Shown here: in pieces, positions 1-8,987 of the stretch
Position numbering within the stretch: position 1 is the first letter of the stretch
How the letters are laid out: the number at the start of each line of letters is the position of its first letter
NCBI GenBank assembly: GCA_002104905.1
Contig: MCFE01000283.1
Coordinates: 39,449-103,448 of the forward strand
Length of the DNA: 64,000 nt
DNA from: Basidiobolus meristosporus CBS 931.73
Lineage: Eukaryota; Basidiobolomycota; Basidiobolomycetes; Basidiobolales; Basidiobolaceae
Direction of reading: 5' to 3'
Position numbers and translations under genes: made by a program
Notes under the pieces: model-generated
Database searches by the model: none
What the model saw: only the letters and a program-made list of their open reading frames with translations
Told to the model about the DNA's origin: nothing

Positions 1-892
1 TTCTCTTTGTCACTAGCTTGTTTCTACACCACTCCATACAGAATTTACACAAGCAAGAAACAGAGTACACCAATAAGGGGGACTAAGTTCCAGCAGGGAA
101 AAGAAATATATTGATTAAATAACAGGAAGTTCTTTGCAGATATTCAGGAGGCATTCATGGCAAAAGCAGTTGCAGCCAAGCATATGCTTGCAAGATGTTT
201 ATGTTACCATCAATACAAGGGATATGGCAACTTTGCAAGTATTACACTAAAAGCTGAAAATCTGAGGTGATAAAAGTATGTCAGTTATAGCATGAGTCTC
301 TGTGTGTAGAGGTTAGTAAGCAGGAGGCTATGGTTTTTTTTGTTTCAAACTATATGTGGAATACCTAAGGTAGTAATGGGTTAGCAAATACAGGGGGGTG
401 AATCCACAGTGGTAATATGAATGGTGCAAGGAGAGGTAGAAAAGAAAATACCATTTGGTAAATAGATATGATAGCATTATACAGAACTTGCTTTAGGATG
501 CCATTCTGCCACACCATTGCTAGCAGAGGTTGCAATGAAGCCATCAGATCACCTTCAGGTCTCTTGCCATCTATAGCAATGGGATGTATTGGCCAGTTGG
601 GTCCATTCAAATAAATGTGGGGCACATAAGGAGCATTAGAATGCCATGCAAATCTTGTCAAAAGACTGCTTATGCACCATCAAGTTTCTAACTTTATTTG
701 GCAGTAAAATCAGCAAAAGGCTGTCACAATCCAATCACAAGATTGTGAGGAGGGTCAATAATTTATAGCTGCCAGCATTATGATGGACTGATTGCAGGAA
801 CCTGATGGCTGACATTGAGTAGAAACATACATGTGACCAAGTTATTTCTCAAATGGGTGGGGATAGTAATAATGAGTGAGATATGGAATAAT
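1..892 (+). mobile_element. CACTA (tnp2-type) transposon remnant, 3' part of transposase region
   Basis: This stretch is a decayed copy of the same element seen on the minus strand at 6690-8340. For example, 130-250 (ttcaggaggcattcatggca and following) matches the reverse complement of about 7290-7400, 225-460 matches 7060-7290 reversed, and the block at 690-770 matches 6780-6850 reversed. No open frame survives. It is almost devoid of CpG. It is assigned to CACTA by its homology to the better preserved copies, where tnp2-like protein motifs can be read. It ends against the insertion of the DDE_Tnp_4 element at 895. Confidence 0.65.
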
Positions 893-1076
893 TAGACTTG
901 TTCCATTGGATAGTGCCACATAGTGCCAGCCTGTTTATAGTGCCGGATTGATCTGGCACTCTACAGCACTATCTGGCACTATAATTTCTACCATGATGCC
1001 AGTGGTATGATACAGCTACTGGTAATTTTACTCAATCTTACTTATGTTGCTCAGAATAGTGTTTTCCTTGCTTTAT

Positions 1077-1961
1077 TTACTCATCATAATGCTCCAGACA
1101 CATTTCTTGCAGTGGATGTCTTCTTGTATGAACATACTGTGCATTAATAAGTATCTTAACTATTTTACCTATTCTGCTGTTTGCACCTATATATTACTTT
1201 CCTCTGTATCTACCTGCCAATATGCTGAATCTCTTCAAATATCCAAATGTGTGCTCTACCCTTACTCTCAAATGATAAAATATCTCATTGTAGAGCTTCT
1301 GCTTCCTGCTAAGCACACCATTCCTTGGCTTCCTATAAGCTGTAATACATCCTAATCTCTGACAATCCTCTCCTATATAGGCTAAGTCTGCCATACATTT
1401 CTCCCCTCTACTGAATTCAGGATGATTCTCTACCCAGAGTGCTTTGTCATGCCTACTTGCAGCAAATGGCCCACTAAACCAGATGATGTTACCCTCAATG
1501 TTAGACAGTGCTTGAAACTTCACATGGTGTGCCTTGTACTTGCCAGAATAAAAGTGCCTCTGCCCTCTAGAAGGTCTGTTAATCCTCACCAGGAAGGTAT
1601 CCAAAATACTCCTGATATGGAACCTGTTGCTGAACACTCTGGGATATGGAAGTCTATTGGAGCTTCTGAACCTAGTATTCCAAGCTTGCTCTAAGTCATT
1701 CATACCCTCTGCAAGGTGGTTCTCCATTGCTGTCAGCTGGGAATGAAAGCTTCTAGGACTTTTGTTGCCATGGATGGTGGGATGAAACCTTGTAGGGCAA
1801 TAGTTCTTGTAATAGCAGAAAAGCTTAACAAGGGATCTCCTTGAGTAGATTGGGATTGATGGTCCACAGTACTTGGTATAGATCTCCTCCAGTGTGTCAA
1901 AAGGAAATCCAGTGGTAGTAATGGGATTGATGAGAAAAGACCATTCAGATGAGTAAGTCAT
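1077..1961 (-). pseudogene. DDE_Tnp_4 / HARBI1-like transposase, one in-frame stop
   Basis: This would be the transposase that cuts and pastes the surrounding element. The best ATG is at 1961; the open frame reaches further to 2003 only through a non-ATG codon. The protein shows the DDE_Tnp_4 core in order: DTFLVRINRP (first Asp), a YSGKYKAHHVKFQAL block, FSGPFAASRHDKALW, ADLAYIGE (second Asp, the usual GDxGY position), and VEHTFGYLKRF (Glu), then RYRGK. A TAA at 1194-1196 stops the frame directly after RYRGK, but the same frame stays open for another 38 codons to a TAA at 1077-1079. That tail (…GKIVKILINAQYVH…) looks like the C-terminal helix of the family, so the TAA at 1194 is probably a mutation. 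The catalytic triad appears intact. Confidence 0.8.
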
Positions 1962-2319
1962 ATTAAAATTGATGGATGATTGTATGGAGGCGGTTTGAAT
2001 CAATTTGGTGCAATCTGCGTTATTTATCTGATTTTTAACACATTATGGTTAAATCTCCATCAATTGCCATGTATCCCATCATTATGTCACAAAATCATCT
2101 GCAAACAATGCCTTGGTACTTTTATTGATGCTTTAATCATAGGTCTATAATCAAATAGGAAATCTGCAATTGATGTGATCTGATCCGTGTCAACGCAATC
2201 CGAGATGCATCATGCATAATATATGGAAAATTCAACAATCACTTTAGTTTTCATATATATTTCATATAAGACCAGGTTGATGCCAATATACTGCTGAAGA
2301 GGTATCCAAATCCGTTGCT

Positions 2320-3552
2320 ATGGTCCCCATACCAAGCCTCAACTCATCTTTAGTACAACCCAGACAAAACCCATCCCCCAGCTCACAAGCGCAGTCCGGA
2401 CCGGCAAAGTTGATGTTGGATCCGTTCAAGTTCTTGCCAAATGATTTTAGTATGGCCCAAGTGTCTATGATGAGCCTTCATACAGATATTTGGGCACTAC
2501 TGATTAATCTAGCAGAACTAGATACCTCAGAGAGTCAACAAAGATGGAAGAATTTGAGTAGAAAGCTGTGGCATGAGTTCTACATCAAGATGCCAGCCAA
2601 TGTATGTAAAAAGATATATAACAAGACAAGTATTGAAATCAAGAATGAGCTGAGAGTGAGGGGATTTGACAAAGAAGCCGCGTGGGAGCGTTTTTGCGCG
2701 CAATTTGCACAGTACAGGCCGGACACGTCCGTTCGTGCCTCAATTTTGGGAACCAAAGAGATTTTGAATGAGTTTTTGCCTCAAATGACTAATGTACTAC
2801 GTGATATATTAGTAGAGCTAAGTGGCTTCTGAGAGCAATATACACAGGACTCATCCAGGCAACAGCTCCAAAGTATCAGACAGAGGGTAAGTGAATACCT
2901 TGAGGAATCAGATGGTGAGCTTCAGGAGGAAGAATACAGACCGCAAGCAACATCGTCCAGATTGCGCCAGCACGCCTTGCTGCATTCCCTACCATCTCTT
3001 GCAACCACAGCATGCTGGCGCACATCAGTCCAGAGTACGCCAACACCCTTTACCAGAACGCCCCGCGTTGAGTCAACGCGCGCGCTTCAGAGCAAAACTA
3101 CGAGAACTTGCCAAACTGCTCATTTAGACACAAGTCCATTGGAGCGGACCAAGTTGCGTCAACATGCTGCATCACATCAAACTCAGCCAAGGGCCATCTC
3201 AACGCGTCAAGGCGCACCTGCGCGTGCCGTCTTGCCTGACCATCAGTGAGTTACTTCTGGTGAACTGACTGATGATGACCAACATGAAGTGCCTCAACCA
3301 CCGGAGCCCTTGGCAAGTAAAAGAACGTGTCCGTGCGTGGCACTACAGGCCGGTTCAGTTGGTTCAGTCGGAGCAATTCAGCGCGGCCAAGCTGCAGCAT
3401 TGCACTCATCAACTAGGAGGCAAAATACTGACTACAAATACACAAGTAGCCAAGATGATAGTCAGCGAGGAAGTAGTATAGGTGTGCAAAGTGAGTCACT
3501 ACCAATTGCTTTGGTAGTAATCCCTGTGAGAAAAAAACCCAGCAGAATATGA
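2320..3552 (+). pseudogene. Transposon accessory ORF (second protein of the DDE_Tnp_4 element), two in-frame stops
   Basis: The frame starts MVPIPSLNSS and runs in one reading frame to 3552, broken by TGA at 2830-2832 and another TGA just after DHQ at about 3247. The N-terminal 170 residues contain a conserved helical block (MSLHTDIWALLINLAEL, QQRWKNLSRKLWHEFY). The rest is low-complexity, rich in Gln, Thr, Arg and Ser. Copy 2 (9722-10984) lacks the first stop but keeps the second. Harbinger elements usually carry a second gene for a Myb/SANT-like DNA-binding partner; the W-spaced helices are compatible with that role, but no clear SANT signature is visible. The flanking position opposite the transposase supports an accessory role. 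Confidence 0.6.
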
Positions 3553-3672
3553 TGCAATTGCTTTGAATCGCTCACATTTGTAATGATCCCAACAACTCTT
3601 TTTTTTTGTAATCCAAATTGAGCCATTGCAAATCAGTCATCATCAAATTTTTGATAAAAGTGATATCAAGGT

Positions 3673-3711
3673 TGTCTCACATTTGAGACAGAACCCTTAT
3701 AAATAAACACT
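3673..3711 (+). promoter_or_regulatory. Hairpin plus TATA-like box inside the DDE_Tnp_4 element
   Basis: TGTCTCA and TGAGACA form a perfect 7-bp inverted repeat with a 4-nt loop (3673-3690), followed by TTATAAATAA around 3703. The same arrangement is conserved in copy 2 near 11105-11140, with one changed base in the stem. A 21-codon ATG frame (3793-3858, MTPCPITRIRDL…) follows in both copies. It could be a promoter for a lost third transcript or a 3' structure of the accessory gene. Confidence 0.35.
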
Positions 3712-4296
3712 CTGCATATATATACATCATCTGTACTACCAGTGTGGCTATTGGATCTGTTCTGCACCTACACAATTGCTTGCGTGCTAGCTATGACACC
3801 TTGTCCAATCACTAGGATCAGGGATTTATTTGCTCAATGGGCAAAATGGGATATTTGATGGCAAATCAGGTAGCTTTCTCAGTAGTCAATGAGCCAATTG
3901 GGGGCTGCCAGCTTCAGGATACTTTTGGACCAATTAACCACTGAGATACCGTCCAATTGGAGTGAGGGTAACCAAAATAGTAAGTATCAGTGTAGTTTAT
4001 AGTGTGATACACATTTATATCCATTTACATTAAAGAAACATATCCAAATACCGGATTTTACCTGCCATTATAGCGGTATCCAATTGCGCACGTGATGCAA
4101 ACATTACAAGTTGGCGCAATCATCCGTGCCAACCTCATTGTGTCAGATTGTGCCATAGTGTGCAAGATCGTCCCGCATGGTGCAAAATTGTCCAAGAACA
4201 ATCCTGCCTTCTGGTAGCCATAATATCGCGCCCAATTGTTCTTTGCAACCGCGGATCACGCCACGCGCCCTGGCACGGTACAATGGAACAAGTCTA

Positions 4297-4870
4297 ATAC
4301 CTTGGATCTCATGTATTCAACAGCTCTACTGCCCATTGCGGCCAGAAGAGCCAGCTATCTTGCTGATTGCTGGGATATCTCCCATGCAGATATTAATATG
4401 TGCTTTGACATTACAGTCATTTACTAATATCCTGCCAGATAGCATAAAAATTCTTCCAGCAATAGGTTTGTGTAGCCATCCAGGTTGCACAGTGATTTAT
4501 GCCCAGATAACAGCAAGACTACCATGAGATTTCTGCTCTAATACTGTAAAATTGGCAGCAGACTCAGGTTAATGTGAGTCAGCAGCCAACAGGATTTGCT
4601 GCTTGAGTACTTTTCAGTGAGTGTCCATCAAGTGCAAAGGCAAAGGTATGGTCAAGTATACCTTCAAAGTTGACCTTGCTTCTTAGTTGTCTGTAATGTT
4701 TGCCATCAAATACATTGGAGATGTTGGTGCTTGATTGTTGCTGAGTGCAGTACTTCATGGCTGCTCCATATTTAATGGACTGCATCAGCTTCTTTAGATA
4801 GGGTATTACCGGAATATATCTGGAGTGTGGAGAATGTCTTCCTATTGTGATGGTGGATACCTGATATTTG
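4297..4870 (-). mobile_element. CACTA transposase remnant, middle/N-terminal part
   Basis: Reading the minus strand gives broken tnp2-like motifs: ICMGDIPAISKIAG at about 4330-4400 (family pattern GDxPAxxKxxGFxGHNG) and, at 4600-4720, DGKHYRQLRSKV followed by FALDG, matching the GxxYxxLR…LxxDG region of CACTA transposases. Many stops interrupt the frame. The same segment occurs at 8505-8987 and, beyond that copy's insertion, at 11726 onward. Confidence 0.65.
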
Positions 4871-4899
4871 CCATTTGGCTTGACTTACTTATATATATA

Positions 4900-5313
4900 T
4901 ATACCAAAGCAAAGTTGTCTGGTTCCCAACTAAATTGGACTGCTGATAGCAGCAGAAGTGCAGTTGAACAACAGCTTACTCTGATATTTAGTGCAACAAG
5001 TGGTGCTACATCCAAAAAGTCCATGTAGACAGTGTACTCACAGAGGGTAATAATGCAAACTGTTCAGGTTCTATGTCATATTGGCAACTGGGCATCTGTG
5101 CAGAGCCACAAGCTGATCATAATGCTCATGGAGGTGAGAGTGTAGCAAATGCAGTACCTCCAGTAGATGACCAGCAAATGGTTGTCACAACAATACCACC
5201 ACTAGTACTAGCAAGTATGTTGTTAGCTTATACCAAAGCTTTAACAAGGCAGCTATGTGCAGTGGCCAACAGGATTGATACAATGACCCAGATAAATCAG
5301 GATATAGGCCAGA
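4900..5313 (+). repeat. Degenerate copy of the 12.8-kb repeat ORF region, upstream part
   Basis: Sequence from the word aaagcaaagttgtctggtt at about 4909 parallels 12815 onward, and the short frame at 5073-5354 parallels 12944-13294 (shared words NAVP, DQQ, KALx-QL-AVA). No intact gene remains. The repeat is interrupted by the solo LTR at 5314 and resumes at 6003. Confidence 0.5.
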
Positions 5314-6002
5314 TGTTGTATCCAAGAGAAAAGTGTAATAAAGCTCTTGAATGAGATAACTGAACCTAAGTGACAACTAAGCACAGAATCTTGGAATTGT
5401 CAAGGGTGACAGAAATATTAGAAGAGAAGTTCTGGTATAATATTGGTTTTGTACGTGGTAGAGTTGAGCTATAAATGCAACAGAGTTGGTTTGCTATACA
5501 GGCTAGGCTTGGGGTTCTTGGGAATGCCAGATATGCTAGGCTTGGGTGAAAACTAGAACAGAATTGCTGCATTCTTAACTTTGCTGAGGCACAATCTTAA
5601 TTTTTTGAGACACACACTGAACCAAAAGTTTCAGTAATCTTTATTTATATTTTTCTGATCAAGTTGAATTAGTCAGTGCCAAGAGACTGGACTAATTGAA
5701 ATCTGTTGGGGTATTGATAGGTGCATAAGATAAATGAAAAATTGCATCATTAATCAGCTGATATCTTGGCAACTACTAAGTGGTTGGTTAGATCTCAGAT
5801 GACTAATCCTTTAGAAAGGCCAGTTGAGGATGTAATGACCACATGAAAATTAATCAGGTGTGACAGCTAAAAATAGCCTCTGAGAAGTGATAAAATAATC
5901 CATAACAGGGATAGGTTATGTTTGGGTTAGGGAAAATCAGTTAGGGTACTAGATTTTCTAATGGAGGGAAATTGGCTAAGCTTCAAATGTTGATGCACAT
6001 CA
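5314..6002. mobile_element. Solo LTR (689 bp) with CCAGA target duplication
   Basis: It starts TGTTGTATCC and ends GCACATCA, so it has the TG…CA ends of an LTR. It is flanked by CCAGA at 5309-5313 and at 6003-6007. The paralogous unfilled site is at about 13220 (gtccagaaacaagatgagca), where the flanks are contiguous. A second copy with a different target duplication is at 48636-49333. No internal coding region accompanies either copy. It is not similar to the LTRs of the Gypsy element at 16342. Confidence 0.8.
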
Positions 6003-6680
6003 CCAGAGACAGGAAGAGTAGATATATATGTAGAGCAATCATTATCCCAGGTAGAGAATGCAGTATGTAGGTTGCAACAAAAGAGCACAAGTAGCATGAT
6101 GTTCAACCAAGAAACAAATCATTTCCCAATGTAAATGCAGAGGCATGCTAAACAGTATTTGAAGTACCACAATAGTGCCTAAAGATAAAGATGATAGAGA
6201 CGCTTAATAGAGCACAGGAGCAAGAGAATGCAATATTTGTAGCCAAGCCTACAAATACATTGACATCAAGGATCTGTAAAGCTGCTGAGTGCAATGATGA
6301 AGGGTGTGCTAATAATCAAGGGCCTACTAGAAGTCTAGAATGCCATCACCTTAATACCAGCATGCCATGGGGCCATCAGGAACTCAAGGCTAAGTACAAT
6401 GCAAGCAATCTGCTCCATGAGCATTTACCTGGACTCAAGCTAGCCAGCAGACTTTAGGCTAGCATTGGTATGTCAAGAAAGTATTGCATAAATAGTAGTA
6501 ACTGTCACAGGCTGAAGAACAAGGGTACCACAGCTAAAAAATAATAGCATCCTCCTAAACTCATCATAGGCAGGGCTGAGAACTCCAAATAAGGTGCAAA
6601 AAAGCATCAGCCACCAGAAGAGTACCTGTAAGGGGCAGGCAGGCAGGGAATAGAAGCATCAGTGCAACAGTTACCCTATG
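6003..6680 (+). repeat. Degenerate repeat ORF region, continuation after the solo LTR
   Basis: After the LTR the homology to 13220 onward resumes: tagagcaatcattatcccag aligns with ggagcaatcaatatcccag at 13249, and the LLHEHLPGLKLA frame near 6410 aligns with LLHEHYPGFKQA at 13480. The reading frame is broken by several stops. Nothing functional is expected. Confidence 0.5.
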
Positions 6681-6689
6681 AATAATAAC

Positions 6690-8340
6690 TTGGCCCCATG
6701 GGTAGACCCAATCTAGATCAGCCATCAGAATCCTGCTTGGAGACTGTCAAAATACCAGCAGCCTGGAATTAGTGACCCTCTTAACAATTTTGTGACAGAA
6801 TCTTAATGGTGTTTTACTAAATTTACTGCCAAATAAAGTAAAAAACCTGACAGAGTTTAATCAGTGCTATAGCAATATTTGCATGGCATTTTTGCGGTCT
6901 TAATGTGTTCTTCAACTATTTTGAACGGATCTAACCAGCCAGTACATCTAGTTGCCTTATATGACAAAAAACTGGATGGTGTTTTGAGGGCCTCATTGCA
7001 AGTCTTTGATGGCATCATCATGGTAGTATAGCAGCCTACAGGTAGTTCTGTACAATGCTGCCATGCCAATTTACTAATTGGTATTTTCTTTTTCTGCCTC
7101 CCCTTGCACAAATCATATATTCCACTGTATAATCACCCCTCTATGTTTGCTTACCCACTACTACCTTAGGTATTCCACATGTAGTTCAAATCAAAAAAAC
7201 TATGGCCTCCTGCTTACCAACCTCTCCAAATGCATACACCTGCCGCAATTGACATACTTCTTTCACCTCACTTTTATGGCTTTTTAGTGTGATACTTGCA
7301 AGGTTGCCATACACTTTTTACTGTGGATAAAATATCTTCTTGCAAACATGTGCTTGATTGCCACCACATCTACCATGTATACCTCCTGAATATCCTCAAT
7401 GAACTTTTTGGTATTTAGCCAATGTATTCCTTCTCCCTGCTGGATTCTAGTCCTCTGATTGGTGTGCTCAGGCTTTTGTTTGTGTGAATTCTGTTTTGAA
7501 TGGTGTAGAAGTTGGCTTGTGATCAAGAGAAACCAGGCATACTTTGGTAGAGCTTTCCTAATCAAAATTAGTTGCTTGTTGCACCCTTCCCAACTTTGCA
7601 TCACTTAACTGATTACCCAGACATTGGGGTTGCATAGCTTCCAAATTCCATAGGCATTGGTGTCTCTATGTGCACATCTGTCCTCAGTACTTCTCAGCTC
7701 TTCCTGGCTGTCCTCCATATACCAACTAATCATATCCATCGCAGACTTGAAGGTAATATTCTTGATGAGATTAGGATATGGTAGTGTCTGCAACCTGACT
7801 TGTCCTTTTATCTCCCTACACATCCACTCCATAGGAAACTCCCAAAAGGTGAAGCAAGGCCCAAAATTCTCCACACACCAAGCAAGAAGGAATAGAGACT
7901 GGATACAGTAGCAGCAGAAATCTACAAGTTCAGCTTTATGGTTATAGTATTGCTGCCCAAATCCTGTGACAAACTCCTTGTACAACTGCTGTAGATGTCT
8001 CAAGTTGGCATTGGTTTTCTGCTTCTGGATAAATATTCCTACAATGTCCACATATGACTCCCAATGCTTTGAGTGTACCCCTGGTAGGAATGGCTTCAGA
8101 AGGCTACTTGCATAAATACATATCCAGTTCATCCAGTCTTTGCATTTTTATTGTAGCATATGCATATTAATATTGATTGGAGCCCATGAGAAGTACTTAG
8201 GGTAGCAGATATTTTGCAATATCTTGCCAATTCTTTCAAAGATCTCTGGTATCTTGAAGGGCTCACTTGCTTGAAATGCCACATGTAAAGCTTAGTCATC
8301 AGTATATGGAGAATGTTGAAAAGTAAATGCATTGCTCCCA
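6690..8340 (-). mobile_element. CACTA transposase remnant, C-terminal part
   Basis: The longest surviving frame (7605-8132, minus) carries the CACTA C-terminal signature: GVHSKHWESYVD, then LFLLAWCVENFGPCFTFWEF and MEWMCREIK, which matches the GPLWxxWxFxMERxCGxL block of tnp2-type transposases. A downstream frame (7284-7604) and a further one (6857-7111, WLDPFKIVEEHIKTAKMP) continue the same protein with frameshifts. More degraded homologues are at 1-892 (plus), 16240-16341 plus 21971-22320 (plus) and 46430-47140 (minus). This copy continues rightwards into the segment at 8505-8987. Confidence 0.7.
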
Positions 8341-8504
8341 GTGGAAAGCTATTGCTCCAAGAGATACCCTCTATACTAGGTATCTCTGGTTTCCAATTGA
8401 TTCCATATTCTGGCTGATAGCCTATAGCTTGCCAACTTTACTGCAATTGCAAGCTGACTTCTGTACATTCTCTCTGTGGGAAGATGATGTTTTAGTGCTG
8501 GTAT

Positions 8505-8987
8505 TTGGGTAATAATAATGTATGTGAGTTATCAAATAAATCCCTGGATCTCACACATTTGACATCAATACTGTCCATTGTGCCCAGAAAAGCCAGCTAT
8601 CTTGCTGATGGCTGGATTATCTCCATTGCAGATAGCAATAAGCACTCTGACATGATGGCCATTTACTGTTATTTTGCTGGAATGCATACTAAATTCATCC
8701 AACAATGGATACAGGTAGCTATCCCGGTTGGACAGTAATCTAGGCCCAGATACCAGTCAGACTACCATTAGATCCTGGCTCTGATACTGTAAGATAGTTG
8801 GCAGATTCAGGTGGATGAGAATCAGTGGCCAGCAATATTCAATGGTAGAGTACTTGTTTAATGAGAATCCATCAAGTGCTAAAGCAAAGGCATGGTTGTA
8901 AATACCTTCATAGTAGCCCTTGCTTCTTAGCTGTTTGTAATGTCTGCCATCAAATATATCTGATATGTTTGCGCTTCATTGATACTA
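8505..8987 (-). mobile_element. CACTA transposase remnant, middle part (left of insertion)
   Basis: Minus-strand reading gives VRVLIAICNGDNPAISKIAG and then FSGHNGQY followed by a stop and CQMC. This is a very close match to the GDxPAxxKxxGFxGHNGxxxCRxC motif of CACTA transposases. The coding sequence is then interrupted by the 2.7-kb DDE_Tnp_4 copy at 8988-11725 and resumes at 11726. Comparison with the uninterrupted paralogue near 4735 shows the target was a single site. Confidence 0.75.

Larger units (their letters stand above)
895..4294. mobile_element. PIF/Harbinger-like (DDE_Tnp_4) DNA transposon, copy 1
   Basis: The element is 3400 bp long. Its left end starts GACTTGTTCCATTG and its right end is the inverted form (CAATGGAACAAGTC), giving short terminal inverted repeats. 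Both ends are flanked by TA (893-894 and 4295-4296), which fits a 2-bp TA target duplication. Inside are a minus-strand DDE_Tnp_4 transposase (1077-1961) and a plus-strand accessory ORF (2320-3552), so the two start near each other and are divergently transcribed. The sub-terminal left end carries repeated TAGTGCCA/TGGCAC words. Classic Harbinger elements duplicate 3 bp (TWA), so the 2-bp TA flank is atypical. Copy 2 lies at 8988-11725. Confidence 0.85.
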
